Below the pieces are notes generated by a model that was not told the DNA's origin, ran no database searches, and worked only from the letters and a program-made list of their open reading frames with translations. A stretch of DNA of 64,000 nucleotides from Devosia sp. YIM 151766 (GTDB lineage Bacteria > Pseudomonadota > Alphaproteobacteria > Rhizobiales > Devosiaceae): contig NZ_CP127251.1 in NCBI RefSeq assembly GCF_030285925.1, positions 868,001 to 932,000 of the forward strand. The letters are read 5' to 3'. A program made the translations under genes and the position numbers. Positions 46,210-53,998 of this stretch are shown here, piece by piece (position 1 is the first letter of the stretch; every line of letters starts with the position of its first letter).

Positions 46210-47480
46210 TGCTCTGGATCATCCTGATTCTTTTCCTGCTTCTCCTGCCGCTGGGCGTTCCGGTCGGCCTCATCCTGCTGATGCTCTCGGTGGCCTATGT
46301 CATCATGGAGCCGGCGCTGATGGACGTGGTGCTGGCCCAGCGCATCGTTCAGGGCACCCAGAGCTTTCCGCTCCTGGCCGTGCCGCTGTTCATTCTGGTC
46401 GGCGAACTCATGAACATTTCCGGGATCAGCCGGCGGGTGATGGACTTCGCCGCCGTTTTGACGCGGCGCGTCTGGGGCGGGCTGGCGCAGACCAATGTGC
46501 TGCTGTCGACCCTGCTCGCCGGCATGTCCGGCTCGGCCAATGGCGATGCCGCCATGCAGGCGAAGATCATCGTGCCGGAAATGACCAAGCGCGGCTATCC
46601 GCTGCCCTATTCGACGGCACTGACTGCCGTGTCCTCGCTGATCGCCCCGATGATCCCGCCAGGCATCGGCCTGATCCTGTTCGGCTTCGTCACCAATACT
46701 TCCATCGGCCAGCTCTTCGCCGCCGCCATCGTGCCCGGCTTCCTGCTGGCGCTGATGATGCTGGTGCAGGCCAATATCACCACCCGCCTGAACAAATGGG
46801 ACCCGCCGCGCGGCGCTCAGCCGGGCGATCCCTCGCTGGGCCGGGCCTTTCTGGGCGCGCTGCCGGCGATCATGCTGCCGATCTTGATCATTCTCGGGAT
46901 CCGCGGCGGCGTATTCACGCCCGCCGAGGCGGCCGGGATTGCGGTGATCTATACGATCGTCTGCGTCATCGCCTATCGCGAGGCCAGTTGGGCCGAGATG
47001 TGGCGGGCTTTGCGCTCGACCGTATCCACCACCGCGGCCATCCTGCTCATCCTCGCCGCCTCCACCGCCTTTAGCTGGGTGCTGACCTTCGAGCAGGTGC
47101 CGCAGACCATTGCCGGCGGCTTGCTGTCCTTCACCGACAATCCGACCCTGATGCTGGCGCTGATCGCGCTGGTGATCCTGGTGGCCGGCGCCTTCATCGA
47201 AGGCACGGCGCTGATCTTGATCCTCGGCCCCATTTTCCTGCCGGTGACCAATGCGCTAGGCATAGATCCGGTGCATTATGGCGTGGTCTTCGTGCTGATG
47301 GCGCATCTGGGCGGCGTCACCCCGCCGGTGGGCACCATCATGTTCACCACCTGCACCATCACCAAGACGCCGCTGATCGATTTTACCAAGGCGGCTTTCC
47401 CCATGATCCTGACCTATCTCGCTTTCGCGCTGGTCTTGATCTTCGTGCCGGTGTTCAGCACTGGTCTGGCGCATCTCTAG
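46209..47480 (+). CDS. TRAP transporter large permease (DctM type)
   Basis: A 423-residue, about 12-helix Na+-coupled permease. Seen: GTQSFPLLAVPLFILVGELMNISGISRRVMDFA (about 52-84), the LLAGMSGSANGDAAMQAKIIVPEM block (about 103-126) and SSLIAPMIPPGIGLILFG. It ends with VVFVLMAHLGGVTPPVGTIMF and a last helix. It appears intact, so only the binding protein of this TRAP system is damaged. The IclR gene follows after 12 bp. Confidence 0.94.
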   Translation: MLWIILILFLLLLPLGVPVGLILLMLSVAYVIMEPALMDVVLAQRIVQGTQSFPLLAVPLFILVGELMNISGISRRVMDFAAVLTRRVWGGLAQTNVLLSTLLAGMSGSANGDAAMQAKIIVPEMTKRGYPLPYSTALTAVSSLIAPMIPPGIGLILFGFVTNTSIGQLFAAAIVPGFLLALMMLVQANITTRLNKWDPPRGAQPGDPSLGRAFLGALPAIMLPILIILGIRGGVFTPAEAAGIAVIYTIVCVIAYREASWAEMWRALRSTVSTTAAILLILAASTAFSWVLTFEQVPQTIAGGLLSFTDNPTLMLALIALVILVAGAFIEGTALILILGPIFLPVTNALGIDPVHYGVVFVLMAHLGGVTPPVGTIMFTTCTITKTPLIDFTKAAFPMILTYLAFALVLIFVPVFSTGLAHL

Positions 47481-47492
47481 GGGGAAAAGGGC

Positions 47493-48260
47493 ATGAGCAA
47501 GGGTAAGAGCGACGGCGATCTGGGGAAGAGTTACGCCGCGCCGGCAGTGGACAAGGCGTTCGAGATCATCGATCTCGTCGCCGGCGAGATTGCCGGGCTG
47601 AGCGTCACCGAAATGGCGACGCGGCTGAACCGCTCGACCAGCCAGATCTATCGCATCGTCGTGTCGCTGCATCGGCTCGGCCTGCTGCGCCGCGACGAGC
47701 AGACCGACCGCTACGCCCTGACGCTGAAGCTGTTCGAGCTGGGCACCCGCTATCCGCCCCTGCAGAAGCTGATCTATCACGCCACGCCGATCCTGGAGCA
47801 ATTGAGCCAGGATACCGATCAATCCTGCCATCTGGCGACGGTCGCTGGCAATTCGCTGGTGATCCTGGCCCAGGCCGACAGTCCGATGCCGATGCATTAT
47901 ACCGTCAAGCTCGGCTCCCGCTTTCCCGCCATGGAAACCAGCTCCGGCGTGGTCATCGCCGCCTTTTCGGCGCCCAACCGGCAGAACCTGCTGCTGGCCG
48001 AATTCTCGGCCGAAGAACAGGCGCAGTTCCGAGCCCGTTTCACGGCGATCCATGCCGAGGGCCATGAACGGCGGGGCAGCGACGTGACGGCTGGCGTCAT
48101 CAACCTGTCCAAGCCGGTTTTCGACGCCGGCGGCCAGCCGCTTGCCGCCATTACCGTGCCCTTCCTGCCGCAGCGCCGCATGCGCATGGAGGCGGAGGCG
48201 GTGCTGGAAAAGGTGGTGGCGGCGGCCGAGGACCTCACCGTGATCATGCAGAACGCCTGA
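47493..48260 (+). CDS. IclR-family transcriptional regulator
   Basis: A 255-residue regulator. The N-terminal winged helix runs PAVDKAFEIIDLVAGEIAGLSVTEMATRLNRSTSQIYRIVVSLHRLGLL (about 16-64). The C-terminal effector domain has SCHLATVAGNSLVILAQADSP, then RFPAMETSSGVVIAAF and KPVFDAGGQPLAAITVPFL near the end. The gene lies between dctM and the signal-less binding protein gene in one run of rightward genes. It is probably the regulator of the SDR/TRAP cluster and may use the repeats at 44611-44643. Confidence 0.93.
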   Translation: MSKGKSDGDLGKSYAAPAVDKAFEIIDLVAGEIAGLSVTEMATRLNRSTSQIYRIVVSLHRLGLLRRDEQTDRYALTLKLFELGTRYPPLQKLIYHATPILEQLSQDTDQSCHLATVAGNSLVILAQADSPMPMHYTVKLGSRFPAMETSSGVVIAAFSAPNRQNLLLAEFSAEEQAQFRARFTAIHAEGHERRGSDVTAGVINLSKPVFDAGGQPLAAITVPFLPQRRMRMEAEAVLEKVVAAAEDLTVIMQNA

Positions 48261-48282
48261 GCGGCTGCATCCCTATCGCTGA

Positions 48283-49425
48283 ATGGAGACTGACTTGACG
48301 ACGCTCAAAGGCATGACCTGGCGCCATCCCCGCGGTTTCGACCCCATGGTCGCCACGTCCCGTATCTGGCAGGAACAGACCGGGGTGACTATCCAATGGG
48401 AGCAGCGCAGCCTGCAGGATTTCGAGAGCTATCCGGTCAAGGAATTGGCGCAGAAATTCGATCTCATCGTCATCGATCATCCCCATGTCGGACAGATCAC
48501 CAGTGAGAATTGCCTCGTGCCCCTCGACCGGCCCGAACGCGCCGCGGCTTTGGCCGCAATGGCGAAAGGATCGATCGGCAATTCCTTTCCCAGCTATCAA
48601 TGGCAGGGCCGGCAATGGGGCCTTCCGATCGACGCGGCGACTCAGGTGCAGGCGTTCCGCGCCGATGCCCTGGAACAGGGCGTCACCCGCTGGTCCGACC
48701 TGCTGGACCTGGCGCGCGACGGGCTGGTGCTGCTGCCCATGCGCTCGCCCCATTCGCTGATGTGCTTCTATACCCTGGCGGCCAATCTGGGCACGCCCTG
48801 CGCTTCCGAGCATGGCCCGCAACTGATCGACATCGAGGCCGGTGCCACGGCTTTGGCGGCCCTGGCGGAGCTCATGGCTCATGTCAGGCCGGAAGCCTGG
48901 GAGATGGACCCGATCGCCGCCTTCGAAGCGCTGGCCTCGGGCGAGAACCGGGAAGTGGTGATTCCGTTCGCCTATGGCTATGTCAGCTATGCCACCGACA
49001 AGTTCCGCCCGCATCGGCTCGCCTTCTGCGATATTCCGGTCATCGGCTCCAATGGGCCCAGCGGTTCGGCCCTGGGCGGCACCGGCATTGCCGTCTCCGC
49101 CTATTCGGCGCACCCAGATGCGGCGCTCGACTATGCCTTCTGGGTCGCCGGTCCCGAGACCCAGCGCAGCCTCTATGCCCATTCGGGCGGCCAGGCCGGC
49201 ATCGATGCCGCCTGGGTGGACGACGAGATCAACCGCCTGGCGCACGGCTTCTACCGCGATACCAGGGCCACCCTGGAAGCGTCCTGGACGCGCCCGCGTT
49301 ACGACGGCTATATGCCGTTCCAGAAGCAGGGCTCGGAAATCATCCGCGAAGGCCTGACCGGCGGGCTGAGCCACCGCGCCGCTATCGAAAAACTGAATAG
49401 CGCCTTCGCCGCCAGCGCCGCGTGA
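48283..49425 (+). CDS. Extracellular solute-binding-protein homologue lacking a signal peptide
   Basis: A 380-residue protein of the family-1 solute-binding fold. The opening LKGMTWRHPRGFDPMVATSRIWQEQTGVTIQWEQRSLQDFESYPVKELA resembles mature ABC sugar-binding proteins (GxxP.....F....G). FDLIVIDHPHVGQ, WQGRQWGLPIDAATQVQAFR and GGTGIAVSAYSAHPDAALDYAFWVAGPETQ continue the fold. The first residues (METDLTT) are the start of the fold, with no hydrophobic leader and no better upstream start, so it should be cytosolic. No ABC permease or ATPase is nearby. It could sense or carry a sugar for the IclR regulon. Function unknown. Confidence 0.8.
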   Translation: METDLTTLKGMTWRHPRGFDPMVATSRIWQEQTGVTIQWEQRSLQDFESYPVKELAQKFDLIVIDHPHVGQITSENCLVPLDRPERAAALAAMAKGSIGNSFPSYQWQGRQWGLPIDAATQVQAFRADALEQGVTRWSDLLDLARDGLVLLPMRSPHSLMCFYTLAANLGTPCASEHGPQLIDIEAGATALAALAELMAHVRPEAWEMDPIAAFEALASGENREVVIPFAYGYVSYATDKFRPHRLAFCDIPVIGSNGPSGSALGGTGIAVSAYSAHPDAALDYAFWVAGPETQRSLYAHSGGQAGIDAAWVDDEINRLAHGFYRDTRATLEASWTRPRYDGYMPFQKQGSEIIREGLTGGLSHRAAIEKLNSAFAASAA

Positions 49426-49458
49426 ACTGCCGCCGCCTAATCCGGCCCGGCCAATAGG

Positions 49459-49494
49459 AGCGCCGCCAGACCTTAGCGGTTTGGCGGCGCTTTT
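49459..49494 (+). terminator. Terminator after the TRAP/IclR/binding-protein genes (repeat copy 1)
   Basis: Stem GCGCCGCCA / TGGCGGCGC, loop containing GACCTTAG, then TTTT. It also lies at the 3' end of the leftward gene ending at 49499. About 90% of the same 36 bases recur at 51317-51352. Confidence 0.75.
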
Positions 49495-49498
49495 GTAT

Positions 49499-49981
49499 CT
49501 AGAGGCCGATCTGGTCGAGCTTCATGGCATTGATAGAGCAGGACGCATAGTTGCTGAACACATATTCGACCATGACCGTGGTGTTGTTTCGCCCGATCCG
49601 CAGCGCCGCAGCCATTACCGGCGGCGTGGTGTTACCGAAGACGGTCTCCCGCTCGCTGATCTTGGTGCCTTCGCCATAGACTGCTTGAAGCGCCGTATGG
49701 AGAATGCTGCGCAACTGCTCAGCCCTTTCGGGTGTTTCGCCGGGCGTTGCGCCCATGACCTGACATAGGCCGTCTTGGGGCGTGACAATGGCCGAGTAAT
49801 TCTCAAGGCGTGGGTTGGGCGTGGGCGGCACCACAACATAGCGATAATTCGCCTTGCCGGGCACTTGCTGGACGGCTTCCAGCTCTTCCAGTGACGTTCC
49901 CATGGTGAAGCCGAACGCCTGTGCGGATGCTGGATTCGGCAATAACAGCGCCACAAAAAGCAACGCAGTCCGCACAATCAT
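49499..49981 (-). CDS. Secreted hypothetical protein
   Basis: A 160-residue protein. A clear Sec signal (MIVRTALLFVALLLPNPASA, cut after ASA about residue 20) is followed by QAFGFTMGTSLEELEAVQQV. FxxGMS.eEv-like starts are common in small periplasmic proteins of unknown function. Two Cys (about residues 73 and 150) could form a disulfide. I do not recognise the family. It is a single gene, just outside the tRNA-bounded element described below. Confidence 0.65.
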   Translation of the reverse strand: MIVRTALLFVALLLPNPASAQAFGFTMGTSLEELEAVQQVPGKANYRYVVVPPTPNPRLENYSAIVTPQDGLCQVMGATPGETPERAEQLRSILHTALQAVYGEGTKISERETVFGNTTPPVMAAALRIGRNNTTVMVEYVFSNYASCSINAMKLDQIGL

Positions 49982-50112
49982 TGTCTCACCCCCAAGCAGG
50001 ACGACAGAAGGGTAGGGTGGGCGACGGATTTCTACAACCGGAAATGCTACCGAAAGGTGCTAACGAAACCTGCTAATGCGGATCATTAAGTCATTGGTTA
50101 TATTAAGAAAAA

Positions 50113-50130
50113 ATTGGCTAGGGAACCTGG
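50113..50130. other. attL/attR-like copy of the tRNA-Gln 3' end
   Basis: ATTGGCTAGGGAACCTGG matches 17 of 18 bases at 52505-52522, where the sequence is the 3' end of the tRNA-Gln gene plus three flanking bases. Such copies mark the distal end of elements inserted by tyrosine integrases. The interval contains an integrase fragment. Confidence 0.6.
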
Positions 50131-50199
50131 GCACTCCCAATGTCGAGGGTAGTATAGTCCCTTCAATGACTTAGCAAGATCGTCGTCCAAAAAAGTGGG

Positions 50200-50212
50200 C
50201 CAAAGTGGGCCA
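50200..50212. repeat. 13-bp direct repeat shared by both ends of the element
   Basis: CCAAAGTGGGCCA here and at 52429-52441, each within about 90 bp of one att-like site. Possible integrase arm-binding site or part of a longer old duplication. Confidence 0.45.
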
Positions 50213-50443
50213 CTATTTTGGGTCGCTTTTGCTGTCATGCCAGTCTGCTATCTTTGAGCAGAACAAGCCGAGCATGTAGCCTTGGATGATCGGCTCTTCT
50301 CCGCCGTCCGGGATGAACTGATAGAAGTCATCAAGGTCATTTTCGTCGGTGCGCCGCGTTCCAATGACCTCACCGTCTCTGGTGATGACATCCCCGGATG
50401 GATGCTCGCCATTCCGTTGTAATGTAATTCTATAGTTTGGCAT
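50213..50443 (-). CDS. 76-residue hypothetical protein
   Basis: Frame MPNYRITLQRNGEHPSGDVI, then a strongly acidic stretch (DENDLDDFYQFIPDGGEEP) and a hydrophobic MLGLFCSKIADW segment. Family unknown. It lies just inside the att-like site. AGGGAA is 12 bases before the start, which is weak. A competing frame (50248-50454) looks less protein-like. Confidence 0.4.
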   Translation of the reverse strand: MPNYRITLQRNGEHPSGDVITRDGEVIGTRRTDENDLDDFYQFIPDGGEEPIIQGYMLGLFCSKIADWHDSKSDPK

Positions 50444-50584
50444 TCGCTTATCATTCCCTGACGTGGATGGGCGCTATGGTGTTGAGCAGGAAGGCACGTT
50501 GAACGCCGGGCTGAGGTAGTAGAAGCGGTGACTTACAGTTGATCTTGGTATGCTATACGTAGTTCCGGAATAATGGGGGACAAG

Positions 50585-50767
50585 ATGAAGCATACTGGTC
50601 TGGCGGTAGCCGAGGCGCGTTGGTGGACTAGCGGAAACGACTCGGTAAGGCCGCTTTTTGAGACTCTAGCGGGCGTTCTGCGCGTCGATGAAGGGAAAGG
50701 CGGCGAGCGTTCCGTGACCAAACTTCGCGCTCGCCATCTCGAAGCGTCAAACCTTGGAAGGAAATGA
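50585..50767 (+). CDS. 60-residue hypothetical protein, first of a coupled micro-gene run
   Basis: Starts MKHTGLAVAEARWWTSGNDS with GGGGGA close before the ATG (an in-frame ATG at 50573 gives MGDK more). It may be the N-terminal piece of a longer protein, since the sequence looks like the beginning of a folded domain and then turns into a basic tail. The next gene starts 1 bp after its stop. Confidence 0.4.
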   Translation: MKHTGLAVAEARWWTSGNDSVRPLFETLAGVLRVDEGKGGERSVTKLRARHLEASNLGRK

Positions 50768-50768
50768 C

Positions 50769-50900
50769 ATGACGCAGTTTACCAACGTTGATGGCAACGA
50801 CAAGCCTATTACACCCTCAGCGGTGATGACCATGACCCGCCGCCACTTTAACGGTTACCTCTACAAGCTCTACGAATGTCAAAAGCGGTGTGAGCAATGA
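50769..50900 (+). CDS. 43-residue hypothetical protein
   Basis: MTQFTNVDGNDKPITPSAVM, then a basic aromatic C-terminus (TRRHFNGYLYKLYECQKRCEQ). GGAAGGAA lies 6-13 bases before the ATG, a good ribosome site. It begins 1 bp after the preceding stop and overlaps the next gene by 11 bp. Function unknown. Confidence 0.45.
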   Translation: MTQFTNVDGNDKPITPSAVMTMTRRHFNGYLYKLYECQKRCEQ

Positions 50901-51060
50901 TGCGGATGCCGACATGCTCATTACAAACGCCTCTCACGTTGAGGTGCTGATGTCACCGGAAGGCCCTTTGATCGCTGTTCATCATGGCGACACCGCTGAC
51001 TTGGTCACCGTGTTCCGTGCGGCCATCGATCCGGCTGATATTGGCTTGAAGGCTTCATAA
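50890..51060 (+). CDS. 56-residue hypothetical protein (GTG start)
   Basis: VSNDADADMLITNASHVEVL, then MSPEGPLIAVHHGDTADLVTVFRAAIDPADIGLKAS. It has a regular beta-alpha pattern despite its length. The GTG lies in the end of the previous gene and its TAA overlaps the ATG of the next (TAATG), so translation would be coupled in both directions. No family recognised. Confidence 0.45.
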   Translation: MSNDADADMLITNASHVEVLMSPEGPLIAVHHGDTADLVTVFRAAIDPADIGLKAS

Positions 51061-51296
51061 TGGCACTCGACAACCGCATTTTGAAAATGGTTGCGGAAAC
51101 CAAGGGCGCAAATAACTCGCCTGCCACGCCGGGCGCGCTGGCATCCGTGGTGAATGATCTGGCTGACCTGGGCTTAGCGAAGGCCGCCAAGAGCGACCTT
51201 CGGCGCATTGTCGTCCGAGCGATCAACCGCGAACGCGAGGCAGAATTTTACCGGGAAGCCCGTGGCGCAATGGAAGAGCTTGATCGGCTCCCATAG
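51060..51296 (+). CDS. 78-residue helical hypothetical protein
   Basis: MALDNRILKMVAETKGANNS, then a helical LASVVNDLADLGLAKAAKSDLRRIVVRAINREREAEFYREARGAMEELDRL. It is charged and probably an alpha-helical bundle or a DNA- or partner-binding adaptor. It starts at TAATG. The run ends with a terminator 20 bp after the stop. Confidence 0.5.
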   Translation: MALDNRILKMVAETKGANNSPATPGALASVVNDLADLGLAKAAKSDLRRIVVRAINREREAEFYREARGAMEELDRLP

Positions 51297-51316
51297 TCCC
51301 GGCACGACCTAATACC

Positions 51317-51352
51317 AGCGCCGTCAGACCTTAGTGGTGTGGCGGCGCTTTT
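51317..51352 (+). terminator. Terminator of the micro-gene run (repeat copy 2)
   Basis: Stem AGCGCCGTCA / TGTGGCGGCGCT-type with GACCTTAG in the loop and TTTT after. Near-identical to 49459-49494. One copy is inside and one outside the att-bounded segment. Confidence 0.65.
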
Positions 51353-51393
51353 GATAGCTGTCACAAACAGTGAAAATATAAAAAGAATCGCGC

Positions 51394-51399
51394 TATAAT
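51394..51399 (+). promoter_or_regulatory. -10 box six bases before a start codon (possible leaderless transcript)
   Basis: A perfect TATAAT lies 6 bp before the ATG at 51406, in an AT-rich stretch. Transcription from it would start at or next to the A of ATG. No convincing -35 is present. Confidence 0.4.
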
Positions 51400-51405
51400 T
51401 TCGCA

Positions 51406-51903
51406 ATGTGGGAAGTTGTCGCAAAAATTCTAACTGTATCAGGTCTCCTGATAGACTTTGTTGCCGTAATAATAGGCGGTAAAGCTTGGATTTATAGGGC
51501 CGCAATGGGCGTTCGGGCGGCATTCGCTTGGAATGGGCGTAATTTAGCCAATCAACAAAAACGGAAGTTGAAGAAGCTGGGCGACCTACAAGATGCAATG
51601 AGAGAGAAGCCCACATTTTTCAGAATGTATCGAATACAGTCTCATTTGAGTGGGATGCGGTTGCTAGCATGGCAAGTTGATACGCAGAATGCGAAGCACC
51701 GGGCGCAGTGGGGACTAACTGCTAGGCCACTTGTCAACTATCATGGACTGCTAGACATACCACAACTGGAAATCAATACGGCAGAAATGGATGCAGCTCT
51801 TCAAGAGAGGGCTGCGACCGGCGTGCCCCGCGACTTCTCTGGATTAGCCTTTAAGCTATTCTGTTTGGGTTTTATATTCACCCTAACAGGCGCGCTAATG
51901 TGA
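51406..51903 (+). CDS. Hypothetical membrane protein with terminal helices
   Basis: A 165-residue protein with a predicted N-terminal membrane helix (ILTVSGLLIDFVAVIIGG, about 8-25) and a C-terminal one (AFKLFCLGFIFTLTGALM, about 147-164). Between them lies a basic cytosolic or periplasmic middle (NQQKRKLKKLGDLQDAM...). Base composition is clearly more AT-rich than the chromosome around it, which supports acquisition by transfer. Family not recognised. Two-helix proteins of this layout occur among phage and defence accessory proteins, but nothing specific can be claimed. Confidence 0.6.
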   Translation: MWEVVAKILTVSGLLIDFVAVIIGGKAWIYRAAMGVRAAFAWNGRNLANQQKRKLKKLGDLQDAMREKPTFFRMYRIQSHLSGMRLLAWQVDTQNAKHRAQWGLTARPLVNYHGLLDIPQLEINTAEMDAALQERAATGVPRDFSGLAFKLFCLGFIFTLTGALM

Positions 51904-51946
51904 ACCAGTCATTGATGAAGTTATAGCCTCTATGGTGGCGCGCCTT

Positions 51947-52432
51947 TTAAGGGTAACTCAGCGCCTCAATCAGCTCCACACGCTTTTGCACCGTGCCCTG
52001 TGGCATCTGCCCATACCGGGCGGTCATGCTGAACTTGCTATGCCCCATCGGGAAGCCAAGTTCCTCATCCATGAAGCCAGCGGCGCGCATGGCGTCTGAG
52101 AAGCCATGCCGGAAGCTGTAGAGCGTCAAGCCGCGCCCTTCCTTCAAGCCCAGCTTTATCAGATAGGTGCCGAACTTCTTCTCGAACTTGTTGGCGATAT
52201 GGCCGCGCGCATTGCGTTCGGCTTCCGGGAACACCCGGCGCTCTCCGGCCTCACGCTGGCGCTCCACATGCTCAATGAAGCCCATTTCGATCAGCTTGGA
52301 ATGCACAGGCACGACCCGGAATGATCCCTTGGTCTTGAGGCTCTTTTCTTCTTCGTCGTCATTTCTCCTTCCCCCAGAATTATAGCGGACCACCAAACGC
52401 GATGCAGATTTCGCCGGTAGGTGGGCCACCAA
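51947..52432 (-). pseudogene. Tyrosine-family integrase, C-terminal fragment
   Basis: 161 codons of the catalytic end of a phage-type site-specific recombinase. It has KTKGSFRVVPVHSKLIEMGF, then TLYSFRHGFSDAMRAAG (His-x-x-Arg box), MGHSKFSMTARYG with the second His and nucleophile Tyr. About 200 or more N-terminal residues, including the arm- and core-binding domains, and the first Arg box are missing. The frame runs into non-coding sequence about 75 bp from the tRNA gene. It is orientated leftward beside its expected target. The fragment cannot be active alone. Confidence 0.85.
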
Positions 52433-52441
52433 AGTGGGCCA
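52429..52441. repeat. Second copy of the 13-bp end repeat
   Basis: CCAAAGTGGGCCA, as at 50200-50212, overlapping the broken 5' end of the integrase fragment. Confidence 0.45.
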
Positions 52442-52506
52442 GTGTGACGCTTTGAAACCCCAGCGAAACCGGGATTTATTGCAAAATCAATAACTTACGG
52501 GAGGAT

Positions 52507-52580
52507 TGGCTGGGGAACCTGGATTCGAACCAAGATCGACGGAGTCAGAGTCCGCTGTTCTACCATTGAACTATTCCCCA
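52507..52580 (-). tRNA. tRNA-Gln (anticodon CTG)
   Basis: 74 nt including an encoded CCA. The acceptor stem TGGGGAA/TTCCCCA pairs fully, the D-arm has GTTCAATGGTAGAAC, the anticodon stem GCGGA/TCCGT carries loop CTCTGAC (anticodon CTG), and the T-arm has TTCGAATC. Discriminator base is G. Its 3' end is the attachment site duplicated at 50113-50130. Confidence 0.95.
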
Positions 52581-52819
52581 GCAGGAGCCTGCTGGCTGGG
52601 CGGCGTGGGTGGAGCAGCGGGGCTGCGAAGCACGGCGCGGGGTTTCATTAGACAAAGCGGGGTCGGATTGCAAGCGCCTCTGCGCGCCCGGCCGCAATCA
52701 TCGTTTGCATTGCGCTCCGCCCCCCCTTGCTCTACCTTCTTCGGCGACAATGCAACATGATGTGCGCTCGGGCGCGGCCGGCTGGTCCGGTCCTGCGACC
52801 GCGCACGAAGGAGACAGAC

Positions 52820-53998
52820 GTGACCGATTCGAATCGGTCCGCCGCCGCATCGGCTCTCTTGGCCGATGCGGGGTCTGGTGCACCTTCCGGCGCAGTCCGG
52901 AAGGATCGGGCCGGCCTTTCGCCGCCCTGGCCCGACCAGCGGACGCCACCCGCCAATGCTCCACGCCGCGCGCGCGGCCCGCTCTATGCCGCCCTCGATC
53001 TCGGTACCAATAATTGCCGCCTGCTGATCGCGCGGCCGCATGAACGCGGCTTTCGCGTGCTTGACGGCTTCACGCGCATCGTGCGGCTGGGGGAGGGTGT
53101 TTCGGTGACCGGCCGGCTCTCCGACGCGGCGATGGAGCGCACCATGGAAGCGCTGCGCCAATGCCGCAACAAGCTGCGCGACCACCAGCCCATCCGCATG
53201 CGCCTGATCGCCACCGAAGCCTGCCGGACGGCGGATAATGGGCTGGCATTTCTGGAGCGCGTGAAGACGGAGCTCGGCCTGAACCTGGAGATCGTCGATC
53301 GCCGCACCGAGGCCGAACTGGCCGTTACCGGCTGCGCCGACCTGATCGATGGCCAGACCCAGGGCGCGCTGATGTTCGATATCGGCGGGGGCTCCTCGGA
53401 ACTGGCCTGGCTGGATTTCCGCGGCGGCCGCCCGCGTTTGCAGGGGCGCATGTCGGCCTCGATCCGATCCTGGCAATCGCTGCCGGTGGGCGTGGTGTCC
53501 ATCGCCGAGAAATTCGGCGGCGTCGACGTCACCAGGGAAGTGTTCGAGGCCATGGTGAGCCATGTGGCCGCGCATCTGCGCCAGTTTCGCGGCCGCGAAA
53601 AGCTGCGGCAGATGATCAGCAATCATCCGGTGCATCTGATCGGCACTTCGGGTACGGTCACCACGCTGGCGGGCCTGCATCTGGGCCTGGAGCGCTATGA
53701 GCGGCAGAAGGTGGATGGCTTGTGGATGCGGCGCGACCAGGTCGACGAGACCATGCGCGCGCTGTTGAGCATGTCCTTCGAGCGGCGCGTCGCCCATCCC
53801 TGCATCGGCAGGGACCGGGCGGATCTCGTGCTGCCCGGCTGCGCCATTTTCGAAGCCATCCGCCGCGAATGGCCGACCGAAAAAGTGCGCGTGGCCGATC
53901 GGGGGCTGCGCGAGGGTATTCTGATTTCGCTCATGGACGCGGACCGGGCGCAGAAGCGGCCGAACCGCTATCCGAGGAGGCAGGGCAATGGCCAATAA
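52820..53998 (+). CDS. Exopolyphosphatase / guanosine pentaphosphatase family protein (Ppx/GppA)
   Basis: A 392-residue member of the ASKHA phosphatase fold that degrades polyphosphate or pppGpp. [18 protein letters not shown] (about residues 55-72) is the phosphate-1 motif, EACRTADNG follows, [12 protein letters not shown] (about 180-191) is the phosphate-2 motif and [11 protein letters not shown] (about 275-285) the adenosine-side motif. It lacks the C-terminal HD domain of the E. coli enzymes, as is usual in this shorter alphaproteobacterial type. The GTG at 52820 follows GAAGGAGA. A Pro/Ala-rich 50-residue N-tail precedes the fold. It overlaps rlmE by 11 bp, a common rhizobial pairing. 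Confidence 0.92.
   Translation: MTDSNRSAAASALLADAGSGAPSGAVRKDRAGLSPPWPDQRTPPANAPRRARGPLYAALDLGTNNCRLLIARPHERGFRVLDGFTRIVRLGEGVSVTGRLSDAAMERTMEALRQCRNKLRDHQPIRMRLIATEACRTADNGLAFLERVKTELGLNLEIVDRRTEAELAVTGCADLIDGQTQGALMFDIGGGSSELAWLDFRGGRPRLQGRMSASIRSWQSLPVGVVSIAEKFGGVDVTREVFEAMVSHVAAHLRQFRGREKLRQMISNHPVHLIGTSGTVTTLAGLHLGLERYERQKVDGLWMRRDQVDETMRALLSMSFERRVAHPCIGRDRADLVLPGCAIFEAIRREWPTEKVRVADRGLREGILISLMDADRAQKRPNRYPRRQGNGQ

Noticed and set aside
50248..50454. Alternative 68-codon minus frame overlapping the 76-residue gene
   Set aside because: Ser/Thr/Met-rich shifted-frame composition. The other frame has a more natural amino-acid balance.
52727..52819. N-terminal extension of the Ppx/GppA gene from ATG 52727
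   Set aside because: The GTG at 52820 has a strong GAAGGAGA site. The extension is Arg/Cys-rich and resembles untranslated sequence.
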